Notes under the pieces: generated by a model
What the model saw: only the letters and a program-made list of their open reading frames with translations
Database searches by the model: none
What the model was told of the DNA's origin: nothing
Position numbers and translations under genes: made by a program
Assembly: GCA_964017195.1 (NCBI GenBank)
Contig: OZ024887.1
Coordinates: 1,145,001-1,209,000 of the forward strand
From: Siderastrea radians
Taxonomy: Eukaryota; Cnidaria; Anthozoa; Scleractinia; Rhizangiidae
Length of the DNA stretch: 64,000 nucleotides
Reading direction: 5' to 3'
Part shown: one piece after another, positions 15,401 through 27,400 of the stretch
Position numbering within the stretch: the first letter of the stretch is position 1
Layout of the letters: each line of letters begins with the position of its first letter

Positions 15401-18400
15401 ATCATCATGCACAACATTTTCTTAAGGATGGTGCCTCCATTTGTTACTGCACATACGTTCTGTGCATCTCGAGTCTGGTCCGAGATATTTGGGTTTCTTA
15501 AGGAATTTGCTCACTATAACAAAGGTATTTTTGTGCGGTTTAAGACTATGTGAAAAGAGCAGATCTTAGCAAGGGCTTTCGGAATCCAAAAAGAAAATTG
15601 GGACTAATTACACGCATTGTTCAGAGATAATTGAGCTTAAATTTGGAAAGAAATGCCATACATTCTTTGTATTTAAGGCTTTTTTAAAATTATGGTGGCT
15701 TAGTTATCTCTGAAAAATGCATGGTTACCAACATTTTTCTTTTTAGATTCCAATAACGCTTGCTAAGATCAGCATTTTCCTCGTAGTCATACCTTTGCAA
15801 AAATACCTCTGTATTAGGATGCACCGTCCTTAATCAGTTGTTCTGTTAGCAGTCTTCTCATGACATGCCAACAGATGGTAATTGTGCCACCTACAGTGAA
15901 CTTTTGTCTCAGTCAAAGGTAAGGCATAAGGTAACTTGGCTCTTGCTGCCTTCTACTCCTGTTATGCTGCTTTCTATTGTAAAAACTGAGAGGGCTTGTT
16001 GTTACCGGTAGTATCAAAATGCATATACAGTTGAAACTTATATAACATGAAGAAAGCTCCTAGTGTAGATGTCTGCTTTTTAGTGAAATTTTTTAGTGTG
16101 TGTTTGTGACCACACCTCATCTACTGATTTTTTTGCAAAATCTGTATTAAACTGGTGGTGTTCCTTGTAATAAGTAAAGGATTAGACAGAGTGAGATCAG
16201 TAAGATATCAGTGAGGTAGTTGCAGTGTTAATTATGACTTACTTTTGCTCCTCTGAATTGTTGTCTTAGCTTCTTCGAGAGCAGCTCACACAAGACCTGG
16301 AAAGTTTTGCTGACAAAGTGTCTTCTCTTGGTATAAAAAAGAAATTTGCTGAGAAGAGGTAGTGAGTGAAAGACACTTGGTTTTCTCTTTCGTAGTAACA
16401 TTACTTCCTTGCATTCGAACTTGTCTTTGTACCTAATTCTACTGGTACATTTTAATCCACTGGACAGGTGTACACACATCTAAGTATTATTGAAAAATAT
16501 TTAATGATTTAAAACAACTGTATGCCAATGATTATGGCTTCAGGAAGAATTGTTAAAAAGTACGTTCCCCGAGCTAATTTCCACATGGTTTTTTTTATCA
16601 CACCTCACTGAGAAGAACTTTCTTTTTAGGGCTATGAAACTTTTAGCTGCTACAAAAAAGCTCAAAGGTTAGTTAACTGTGTGTTAGGAGTTTGGAATCA
16701 TTGTGTCAGTGTAAGTGTAATTTGTGACAACAGCTGAACCTCTTGTGGTCATTCATGAAATACCCCAGGGGCTTATTATTTTTTCCTGTACTTTTGGATG
16801 CATTGTTCTTATAAATCATTTAATTTTTTTATTTTATTTTTGTTTTTTAATATTATAATTTTTTTTTTTTTACATAAGTGGAGAACTTCAGCCAGTAATG
16901 TTATGATAGAGACTGAGGTAGAAGTTTGATCGGGGCTAGTGTGTCAACTAGTTTTGTATAAGTGTTTTTTCCCTGTTTTTCATCGCAGATGAGAACAAAC
17001 AGCTCTTTGAGGAGCGAAGTAAAGCATATCAAAAGCTAGGGACAATGTCCCTTTGTAATGATGAAATGAGTGCAAGGTAACTACAGCCTTAAAAGATATG
17101 ACTTATACATTCTGTTGTAGTATAATGTACGCAGTATTTTTATTTAAACATAAGTATGTTCACCCTCTTCCAAAGAAGGCAGAAAAACATTGCGGGGTGT
17201 ATTTGTGACTTGTACATGTAGATCTGCAGGGCTGGATTCACAAGCCTTCCCAAGTTAAGATGTATCCTAAATATTGTTTCTTAACAATGCTTAATTGTTA
17301 ATAAACAATAAATAAGATACATCTTAACTCAGGAAGGTTTTGTGAATCCAGCCCCTGCATCCTTAATTTTACATTGAAGTCTCACAGGAAAATTTATTTG
17401 TTTGTTTGCTTGTTTGTTTATTTATGTATTATTTATTATAGGATGTTAGAACTTGAGGTCAGACTTGAACAAGAAAGGAAAACGGTTGCACAGCAGAGAG
17501 AAGAGTTGGGATTTTTTGAACAGCAGGTAGGTACTTTGTTATTATCAAAGTTTGTATGGTGTATCGTTGTGAGCCTAATGTGCCGTATGACACTGAAAGG
17601 GCTAAGTGAGTGGGTAGGATGTATCGAACTGTTTACATCAGCCAGGCAGCAGTTGTTTCGGCAGTTTTCTTCAAATGCTCAAAATTTGTGCAAAGATGAA
17701 GGACACCTGACAATCATGTTTCACTTAATACTGCAAAATATCTGAAACTTGGCTAAAACAATAATTATTTTTGCGGTGTTTGCGTAAGGTGCCATGTTAC
17801 ACTGTGTACTTTTTTGTAACATACGATGCACGGATGCTGACAAGAGCGTTACAGGATACAAAAACATATCATGCCAAAGTGTATCTCAGCGGTGCTGCGA
17901 AACCTAGCAAAACACTATTTTCCTTCAACCACAATGAAAGCTTACAAAAGGTGGTAAACACAGTGACTTCTGGTAACAAAATTTTACCTTACTTTGACCT
18001 TTTAAACTTGTGGTTTGTTTTAACACTGTTTTTACTGAACTAAACGGGTGTCTTGCTGCACCAATATATTTTACAGATAGGATTTTGTTCGGTTGTACTG
18101 ACAACTTTTTCACAAGATGAGCATTTTTGACCTGGGCAGAGAGCTAAACGAAAAAATCTGTATTTTTTGTAGTGGTCGAACTACTGTATTTATACCCTTG
18201 TGAAATACTGCGCTTTCCTCCTTAGTTATCAGCAGTCACTGAGGATTTGTTCAAAACAAGGTACGTTTGACGACCACTTTGGCACATCACTTTAATCTCA
18301 ACGTAGTACAGTGTCCCAAAAAACCCCATACTACAGTGGGACCCCTATATAACGAACCCCTCTATAAAGAAGTCTCTGGTATAACGAACAATATTTTTCA

Positions 18401-21400
18401 ACCCAGCAGTAGTAATCTATGAAAAAGTACCCCGGTATAACGAACCCCCAATTACAACAAACACATTTTCCCAGTCCTTTGGCACTTCATTATACCGAGG
18501 TTCCACTGTATGTTATTTCAAAATCGAGTGCATTTGTGGGTGGAGCTTGTTGTTGGTTCTCGTCCTTGTCTCGAGAGGTTTTTCTCCGATACTCCGGTTT
18601 TCCCCTCCCCTCAAAAACCAGCATTTCCAAATTTCCAGTGCTAAATACCGTTGACACATAAATAAAGTGATTTAAGAAATAACTTTGAGCCACGTGACGG
18701 TTGCTTTTAGGTTTGGTTCATTATTGGTTGAAAGGAAAGAAATAAAAGAAAAACAGCTAGGAAGAGTGTTTTCATCTTGTCAAGAGCATTGCAATACAAA
18801 GAAAATGTCTGATTCCCCGACGGGACTCAATATATATTTTTTTTGTAATTCCATACTTGTGACATACTGAATACAGCAATCATTCGAAGGCTGTTCTTAT
18901 CCTGGGCTACGCTACTTCAACTTTGGACTGGAACTACCATTTTTAACCTTAAAAAAGACCTCAGTTTGCAGGAGTGTTCCCTTTAAAACCTTCTTAAACC
19001 TTTTATGATTTTTGTTCATGTTGAGCATTTTCAGTGAAACGCTTTTCCTTCTTCACAGGAATGAGAAAGAGAGTCTAACAAGATCTCTTGAAAATGAGGT
19101 ATATTAAACTACACTTAGCTCTTATTATGAGAACAGTCGAATATCTAGTAATCGGGCAACCTCGGAACTACGTTCAACTGTGTGTTTAAAGGAGGTTAAA
19201 AGTCTTCGTATGTTGCTAGAGCAACGATTTAGAGCCGATTTTTTAAACGAGACCTGTCTTAATGAGCCATCGGTCATTCCTCGTTCAAAGGTGTTATAAA
19301 CAGTTGCATTCTAATTCACTGCATTCAAACGAACGAAAATCATTCACTATATAAATAAGAAAATAAAAGAATAGTGTGTGGTTTTTGTCTTTCGTTATCC
19401 CCTACTTATTCTCTATCTCTCGTCGTGTTTTGTAGAAGCGTTTAACCTCGTCGCTGGAGGATGAACTTGTCACACTCAGAAAGTAAGGCGATGCTAAATT
19501 GTATGTTGTATGTTAAGTAATTATGATAAGTGGAGTGACGAATAGCTGAAAGAAGAAATGTTGAAGTCTTTATTACTCAGAAAAATCTGAGTCCTCCCAA
19601 CGGGAGTCGAACCCATGACCTTCCAAGTGCCGGTTGGATGCTCTAACCACTGTGCTATGGGGGACTCGTGGTGAGTGAGGCCATATGACTAGGTTCATAT
19701 GTGACACAGGCCTGCCTTACTGCAGGCTTATAATATTAAATGCGTTGGTGTTGGTGTCCAACAACTAGCATATATATCTAGTATATATCCTTTCAGCGGT
19801 ATCAAGTATCGCTCGAATTTTGCTTCACTTGTTACAAAGATGTAGACGCGTGTCACTTGAATTTTATCTTCTTTTTTTCGAAGGAGCCAAGATGAGTTGG
19901 AAAGTCAACAGACACTTTTGTTAGGTAACTAAGTGATATGTTTTGTAGAATAAAGACAAGAAAACAGCTAAAACGGAATGTTAATCTTACAATACACCCA
20001 GTTGTTGTTACTGTTACCTTGGGTGAGGATTGTTTTGTTTCATTTTATTTTTTCTGCATGCGGGAAAGGATCTTGAGGTTGCGAAAACATAAAACTTGAT
20101 TTGTTGAGATCAGAAAAACAGTGATGTCATTCGTGACAACAGAAAAATGAACAGATCATCGGCCCAAAACTGTTTACTTTCACGCTAGTTCACCGACGGT
20201 AGGATTAACTCTTTCTTTTTCTTTTTTTTAAGTGAGAATAAACGAACTAGAAAGCGAGTTACTGAAAACAACAACACAACTTAGCATGGAGAAAAGAAGA
20301 ACTTCGGCTTTAGAGGTGCGTCTTCCTGCTAACACTTGCCTCAGTTTTCCTTCTTTGTAAAACTACGGTAGGTAAAGATAAAGTTGCACACGAGCCAAGG
20401 AGGTCCACACGGCCGGAGCATAACCCGGTTTCTGTAGCATGAAGCAACTGAGCCGAGTATTGCTACTCCCCCCTGGATGGGATGCTAGTCCATCGCAGGG
20501 TTACCCCCAGAAGTGCGTTTTTGCCGGTACCCATTCTATACACCTGGGTGGAGAGAGATAATGTGGGGTAAAGTTTCTTGTCTAAGGAAACAACACGATG
20601 GCAGGACTGGGTGTCGAACCACCAACCTTCAGATCTGAAGTCCAACGCGCTAACCACTACACCACCGCTCCCTGTAAAACTACAGTAGACTGTTTGGTAT
20701 CTTGAACGCTCAGGGGAGGCCAGAAACTGTTCCAGATAACAGGACTTCGAGATAGACAATAGTAAATAGGGTCCTTTGGATTTGAGTACAAGTACGACTT
20801 TTCAATTCCAGTTTGCAGGCTTTACATTATGGTGTCACACACCATTCTCGTTCCTGGAGCTTCCTTCTTTACTGGTAAAATCACGAAGAGGCTTGAGCTC
20901 TGGAGATGTCACTGTTTTGAAATTGGAAAGTCGTACTCGTACTCAATCTCGTGCTCGTGAGCCGATCTAAAGGTCATTAATAACTGAGCAACTTCAACCA
21001 AGGTAAACGGGTCTCCGTTCTTGATAGCGGGAGATTACAGATAGCCATGGTCCAAGGTACCGGGATCTACTGTCCTTGAACTGTCAAGTGTAAACAAGTG
21101 ACCATGCACTCGTGGCTGTGAGCTACTGGAGTGCCTACCTATGGTCTCCGAGCTCCTGTGGGGTACAATTTCTCAAGATGTGTGGGGCTCACAATTTAAG
21201 GTCATTCCCCTGTATTGCACTACGCATCCCTGCTGCGCATGATTTGTTGCGTCATTAGTGCGCGCACATAAAGGGCGTAATGGGTTTCCTATGAGGCTAA
21301 GCTCACCGCAGAAAAGAATGGTTATTTATTCTTAAACAGGCATGGGGACCTATCTTTTTTTTCCAAATAATTTTCGACCTACCAGTCATCCTCTTTTGGT

Positions 21401-24400
21401 TCAAAGAGTTAGACAGCAACTTATAAAATTTTGATAAAAATCGTGTGTTAAATTTTATTTCGTGGGAATGACCTTAAATTTCCCCAGAGGTTGATGGTTC
21501 TTCAACTCGGCGATGATGGCCAGTCAACTATTCCTTTCTACGTGCTAATCGTATTGCAAGTGTGAGTCAGTATTGGATACAGATACCTTTAATAGCACGC
21601 ACATCATCTTTATTTAAACACAGTAATCTCATCAATTTATGATCTCATTAATCTCATTAGTTATAATCTATGGTGCAAATCTGATTCCCGAGAATTGACT
21701 GGCATGGTGTTTAGTGAGAATACTTACATGATTCTTGCCTACACAGGGTGCCACTCATTTCAATCGTACAATGTACGGTCGATATTTACACCTACTGTGT
21801 TTGTATCCCGTTGTGTGTAATCTACTTCAGCCAGTCCTGACCTACAACCACAAAAAAAATTAGTCCCAATACTAGCATATCTCAACCCTGTAACTACAAT
21901 AGCAACAATTACAGGCCGTAGTAATTGCACTTAATAGTTAACTTGTATCTAAATAACACTTTACATCTTACAACATTAGGAATCCATTCAGTTGTCTGTT
22001 TCAAGGCACTCTGATGAACTGAAGGACATTTTTGATGCAATACCTTGTACAGATTCAGAAGCTCTTAACAGAAGTAGACAGGTATTGTTTACAGCGTATA
22101 GAGCAGTTTTCAAATGAGTGTCGAAAGAAATGTTGTGTTTGCTTTGGTTTTGCTTTACTTCGCTCTCTGATTGGATAGAAAAATTCCCGCCACATTCTCA
22201 ACCAATCAGAAGTTAAACCAAAACCAATCGTGACTTGCTCGCACGCGTTTTCCCGTGCTTAACACTAATCACTTGTATTTACTTCAATTTCTGATTGGTT
22301 CATTTTGTTTTTTGCTCCTGTTGTGATTGGTTGGAGTGATTACTTTCGTTTTGGTTTTACGACACTCATTGGAAACCGCTCCATCTAATCATATCTCTCC
22401 ATCTCGCTCTATCTCATCTTATCATCGACTGTTGTCAAGACGTTACCACATGCAGTTGCTTTCTTTTTGTTACCGAGTGAGTGGGTGAGGCAGCACACCT
22501 ATTCTTGGTCTTACTTTGTCTTTTTGCGAGCCGCCATGCATAGCGGTCAGAGGTAATTTTAAAAAATGCACGCGCTGTCGTTTATTGCCGTTCTAGGCCG
22601 CGGAATATGATGTAGTTTTCTTTCGAAAGCTTTGTAACTAGTTGAAACAAGGAAAGAAGATGTGTCTTTTAAATTGTGAAGAAAACAGAGCATACGTTCA
22701 GTGACTATCTGACTGTGGATCATCGAAAGCGGATTTTTAACTTTGATAGTTAAGTTTCATTTATGTTCTAATTATTTATTTTCATTATGAGCGTGTGTTG
22801 TAACAATTCAATTTGATGTTCGAACAAAAATGGTGTTCTTTTATACCACCCACTGTCTTGCAGTTTTTGCCCAGTCCTTGTTTGTTTTGTCTCTGAGGTT
22901 ACAGCCGGCAACATCACTTGCAGTATGCGTCAGGTAGTTTTACATGTCCTTGCTTCGGCCTTGGCTCCTGTTGCACCACGCAGATCAAAAGGTTTCAGTT
23001 ATGAGGTTCCATGTAAAATGATATAACGTACCTGTGGGAGTAATTTATCGTCCGGGTGAGATTGGTTTTCTCATGAGTTACAACTTGTGACCATTTCATA
23101 CTGTTTTTCAATTGAGTTTCGAGAATTCAAAATCAAGTGAGCACTCTAGCCGATCGCCAGAGAGGCAAACGGCACAATGAATCAATCAGACCTCGGAGCC
23201 AAAATATGCAACCGGTATCAAGCATGAACATTAATAAATGAAATTCATATATTTGAATTCATATATTCATATATTCATATATTCATATATTTGAAATTCA
23301 TATATTTGACCAGTTCCCAGTTGGCTTGATAGCTCAGTTGGTTAGAGCGCCTGCACCGGTATCGCAGAGGTCATGGGTTCGATTCCCGTTCAAGCCTGAA
23401 TTGTTTCAGGTTTCTTCTTTTCAACCGCTTAGGTTGAAACACTTTCACTGCGATGATCTACATACAATTCTATGGTATCAAGCATGCCAGCAAGTCACGA
23501 TTGGTTTCGGTTTTACTTCTAGTTACTTTGAAAAGTAAAACAAAATCAATGCAAACGCGAAATATCTTTCCACACTCCATTGAAAACCCCTCTAATTTAC
23601 AACCTTGTTTTGTTCTGTATGTGAATAGTTTTGTGAATGGTACTGTCATGCTACTGTAGATATTTTAGAATAATTGTTGCAGTTTTTAATACAGTGCAAT
23701 AGTATATGCTTGACTTAATTGGGTTTTTTTTTCTACAGTCTCCACGTGCTTCCTCTCCTTGTATCACTGGTCACATGGTCAAATTAAAGCTGTTTGATTT
23801 TGTATCACATTCGGACACAAGTAGAAGAATACAGGTGTGTACATGTTAGGAATTGTTACATGAGGTCGTGCCTTCTTCCAACTAATTTCAGTCATCCTCT
23901 AGGATTCTTCTTTCAAGCTGACGAGTGACTTTAAGGCGGTGTTACACGGGACAACTTGCAACAACGATTTTTTTGCGCAACAGTGGCACCTTAACTTTCA
24001 TTATTGTATATTAAAAAGCACACTGTAGGCTTGATTTTGTTTGAAAACATAAAAATAAGATGCTCACGCATCGCAGATGCAGAGAGTGGTCCACTTAGCT
24101 CTGTATTTTTTTATAATTAGAGTTTTTAATGGCCATTTGTCTTTCGCATACCCATTAACGTCCGTGCCGGCCTGAGCCGGCCTTGATTTTGCACGTGTTC
24201 GCTTTTGGCCCCAGCCTCCCCTAGAAAGGCTTTTTTGGTCCCCTTTTGTCCTAGTTGTCTTTGGGAATGTTCAACCAATCAGAATCCACCTACTGCGCAT
24301 ATATTTGAAGGCTTGAGGGGGTCCTAGAAGGGAAGACTTCTTGTCACTCTCCAAGAAGATCACATTTCACTCAAAATGGCTGCCGTGCTCTTCACGCGTG

Positions 24401-27400
24401 AATTTTCAAGATGGCAATATCTCACTCTCAGAAGGAAGGATTACCTTTTGAAAGTTAAAAATCGAAAGAAGAAGCTCTAAGGAACACTCGACAAGTTAAG
24501 CGATGGAATTTAGAGCTTTTAGAGCGAAGAAAACATCTTTCGAGGACGAACTGCCGTTTTGTCACAGCGAAGGACAATCTTCCATCGCAAGAGATTTTTC
24601 GAGCTGCGGACTTTCTGGGAAATGCTCAAGCACTTCTACGAGTCTACGGTAGAGTAAATTACACATTTGATTGTAAGTTTTTACCGAGATAACTTCTTAA
24701 TTGAAGGATTCTTTGTATTTCTTAAAGTTTTCGTAAAAGTTTTGAAAAACGTGCACAGTTCGCATCAGTAAATGCTCTTCAAAATAACCTGCACATCGAG
24801 CGAAATCGCTTGCGCGTAGCTTCCCTCGAAGAAAGAATTGAACGCGTTTGGTTTTCAGAAACGAATAAAGGCGTGTATTAATAAATGTATTATTCAGAAA
24901 AGCTTACTGTCTCCTCTTCTGTGAATCTTCGTTCATGAAATTTCGAAAAATAGTAATCTGACCTAAACAGACACAAATCCTCTGCTGCGGTTTGATTTCA
25001 CGCGTGAGACAAGATGCGTAATCTCTTGCGTAAATTTTCAAAATTTAGACTTTGAGATTGTATTTTTGGCTAATTCTTAATTGACAGCTGGTGTATTTTA
25101 TTCGAAAGTGAGAAATTTTAACTATTCTAGATCAAGTGAGTGTTGTGTTTTCGAGCCTATAAATTGTCGCAAAAAAGGGCTAATGTTCCCCAAAAAGATC
25201 TATTGACCTTTTACGTAACGTGCATCCGCCCTGTGACGGAATATGCGTGCCCGGTATTTCATAATGCGCTGCCCGCTTACCTATCTGCGGAGCTAGAACA
25301 ACTGCAAAAACGCGCGATGCGTATCATTTTTCCATTTACATCGTACCGCGACGCACTACAGCAAGCACGCTTAGAAACGCTTTCTGCGCGCAGAGAATTA
25401 ATCACATCTAAATTATTCGAATCTATTAGCAGTAATGAAAACCACAGATTATATAAGCTTTTACCCTCGCGAAATAAATGTCATTTTAACTTGAGACATA
25501 AAAGAAATTTTAATATTCCCATGGCCAAGACTAAGAGACTCATGAACACTTTTATATATAGTAATTGTAATTAGACGATATTATAGTTTTTATTCTTATA
25601 ATTAATAGATTTTATTCTTTCTTGTAAAAATTAATATAATTCAGCCTCTGGCTGCAATTTTAATTTTAATAAACTATCTATCTCTATCTATCTCGCTTCG
25701 TACTGCACATGGGGTTGTTTATTACCAACTGCTAATTTAGCGACGCGCTCAAAAAACACGCGGGCGGTAATGGGTTAATTTTACTTTCCAGCAAGGCGAG
25801 AAAGACCTGTAAGCTCGGAGTCTCTGACTGGTTTCTTGCAAGATATACATGATATTTAGCAATAAGAAGATAATGATTTAACGCATAAAAGCTGGTAATT
25901 TCTGGTTTGTAGCCGTAAAGAATTTCGATGGTATTAGGATTGATGTTGTCCGGACGCTTAGTTCACTTCTGCCAGCAGCTTAGTACCCAGGCGTTCCCTT
26001 CCCGCTTACCGATTTGGCGCGAAATTTTTCGCGAGCTTAGGGACAAGGCTGTTCTCCCATGTAAACAAACAAGATGGCGACGGCTGTTGACAATGTCGAC
26101 GAAGAGCTGCAGATTTCTTCATCGCGGTCTAGGCCGTCAATTAAAAGAAACAAACTGACAAAGATTTGACGCCGCCGTAAGCCCCACTCCTCGACCGCCA
26201 TCTTTGTTTACATGGCCCTGTACGCGCGTTGCTTGGATACGCGAAATGTTGCGAGTCGATGTTGCGCTAAAAATCGTCTCGTGTAACATGCATGTTGCCA
26301 CGTACATTTTGTATGATGTTGCGCGAAAAATTGACTCGTTTAACATCCCTCGAAAAGTTGACGCGGTGTTGCGCAAGAAATCGTTGTTGCAAGTTGTCCC
26401 GTGTAACACCGCCTTTAAGGAGGCTCGAAAGGGTTTTTAACCGCGCGCGCACGTAGCCTACACACGACGTAGCTAGAATGAACGCGTCAGTAAAGTGAAT
26501 CCAAATTTCTATTTACAAGTTGCGCGCGCAAACTATCGGAAGTTAAATGCCGCGTAAAATCGTGCAAACCGGAAATAAAACTTACACGAAACATTTGCTT
26601 TTATCTCGAAATTTTGCTCGGTGACCTATCCTGATTTTTTGCATGCATGTAACACCAAGTGTGCCAATTCAAATAGAAGCGTTTGGAAGAAAGTTATTCA
26701 GTGGAATTTTTTTATAATTCAAAAAATGGCTTTTTCAATATAACTTAAGTTCTACTGAATATCTTTTTGCCATACCATCAGAGAAGTTAAAGAATTTAGG
26801 GAGTTTTCTAAAAATGCAATAAAAAGGGTAGGTCACCGACTTAGTTTTTTTGGGATAATTGGCGAAAACTGAAATTTGAGGGCTCTTTTTGTGGGCCTTT
26901 ACGGTTGTCATGGTAACGGCTATGACGTCACAACCAGCCTTAAAGTATTGCCCGACACAAGAGTTGTCAAGATATTCATAGATTGCCCGCTTGCTCACAA
27001 ATACGTCCTTATTTCTTCGTTTCAAAAGGTTTATAACATTTAAAAACCCTTTCGAGCCACCTTAAATGAAACACTTAGACGCAACACTCATGAATCAGTT
27101 TTTGTCGTTCTTATAATCTGTGTAAATGGTCTCTAATTTTATTGTCGCTGTCATTTTTTGGTCGGCTACTGAACTGTTGAAGAAAATGCTGTTTGTTGAA
27201 AATGTCAAAGGAGAGCTTTCACGGTTTTACCTTCAGGGTGTCGGCAGAGATGCTCCAGATGGGAAGCCTGTGAATGAATTAGAAGAGAAAAATCACCCGA
27301 CTTATCAAAAGGCGTCAATAACCCAGACTGCAAAAGAAGAACTCGCTCAGACGCCTTTAGAAAGATGGCTGGATGGTGACTATCATGAGCCGGGACCATC

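Larger units (their letters stand above)
23931..26419. repeat. Split ends of a DNA element, GGCGGTGTTACACGGGACAA family
   Basis: The block GGCGGTGTTACACGGGACAA, followed by CTTGCAACAACGATTTTTT, occurs at 23934-23975. Its reverse complement occurs at about 26368-26413. The two ends bracket about 2.5 kb containing other insertions (24149-25778, 26057-26215), so this is probably one element enlarged by nested insertions in intron 30. No transposase is visible. Confidence 0.6.

Noticed and set aside
27126..27236. Extension of exon 31 upstream to 27126
   Set aside because: The frame is open, but the best acceptor (pyrimidine tract and CAG at 27234-27236) gives the correct phase, and no earlier acceptor fits.
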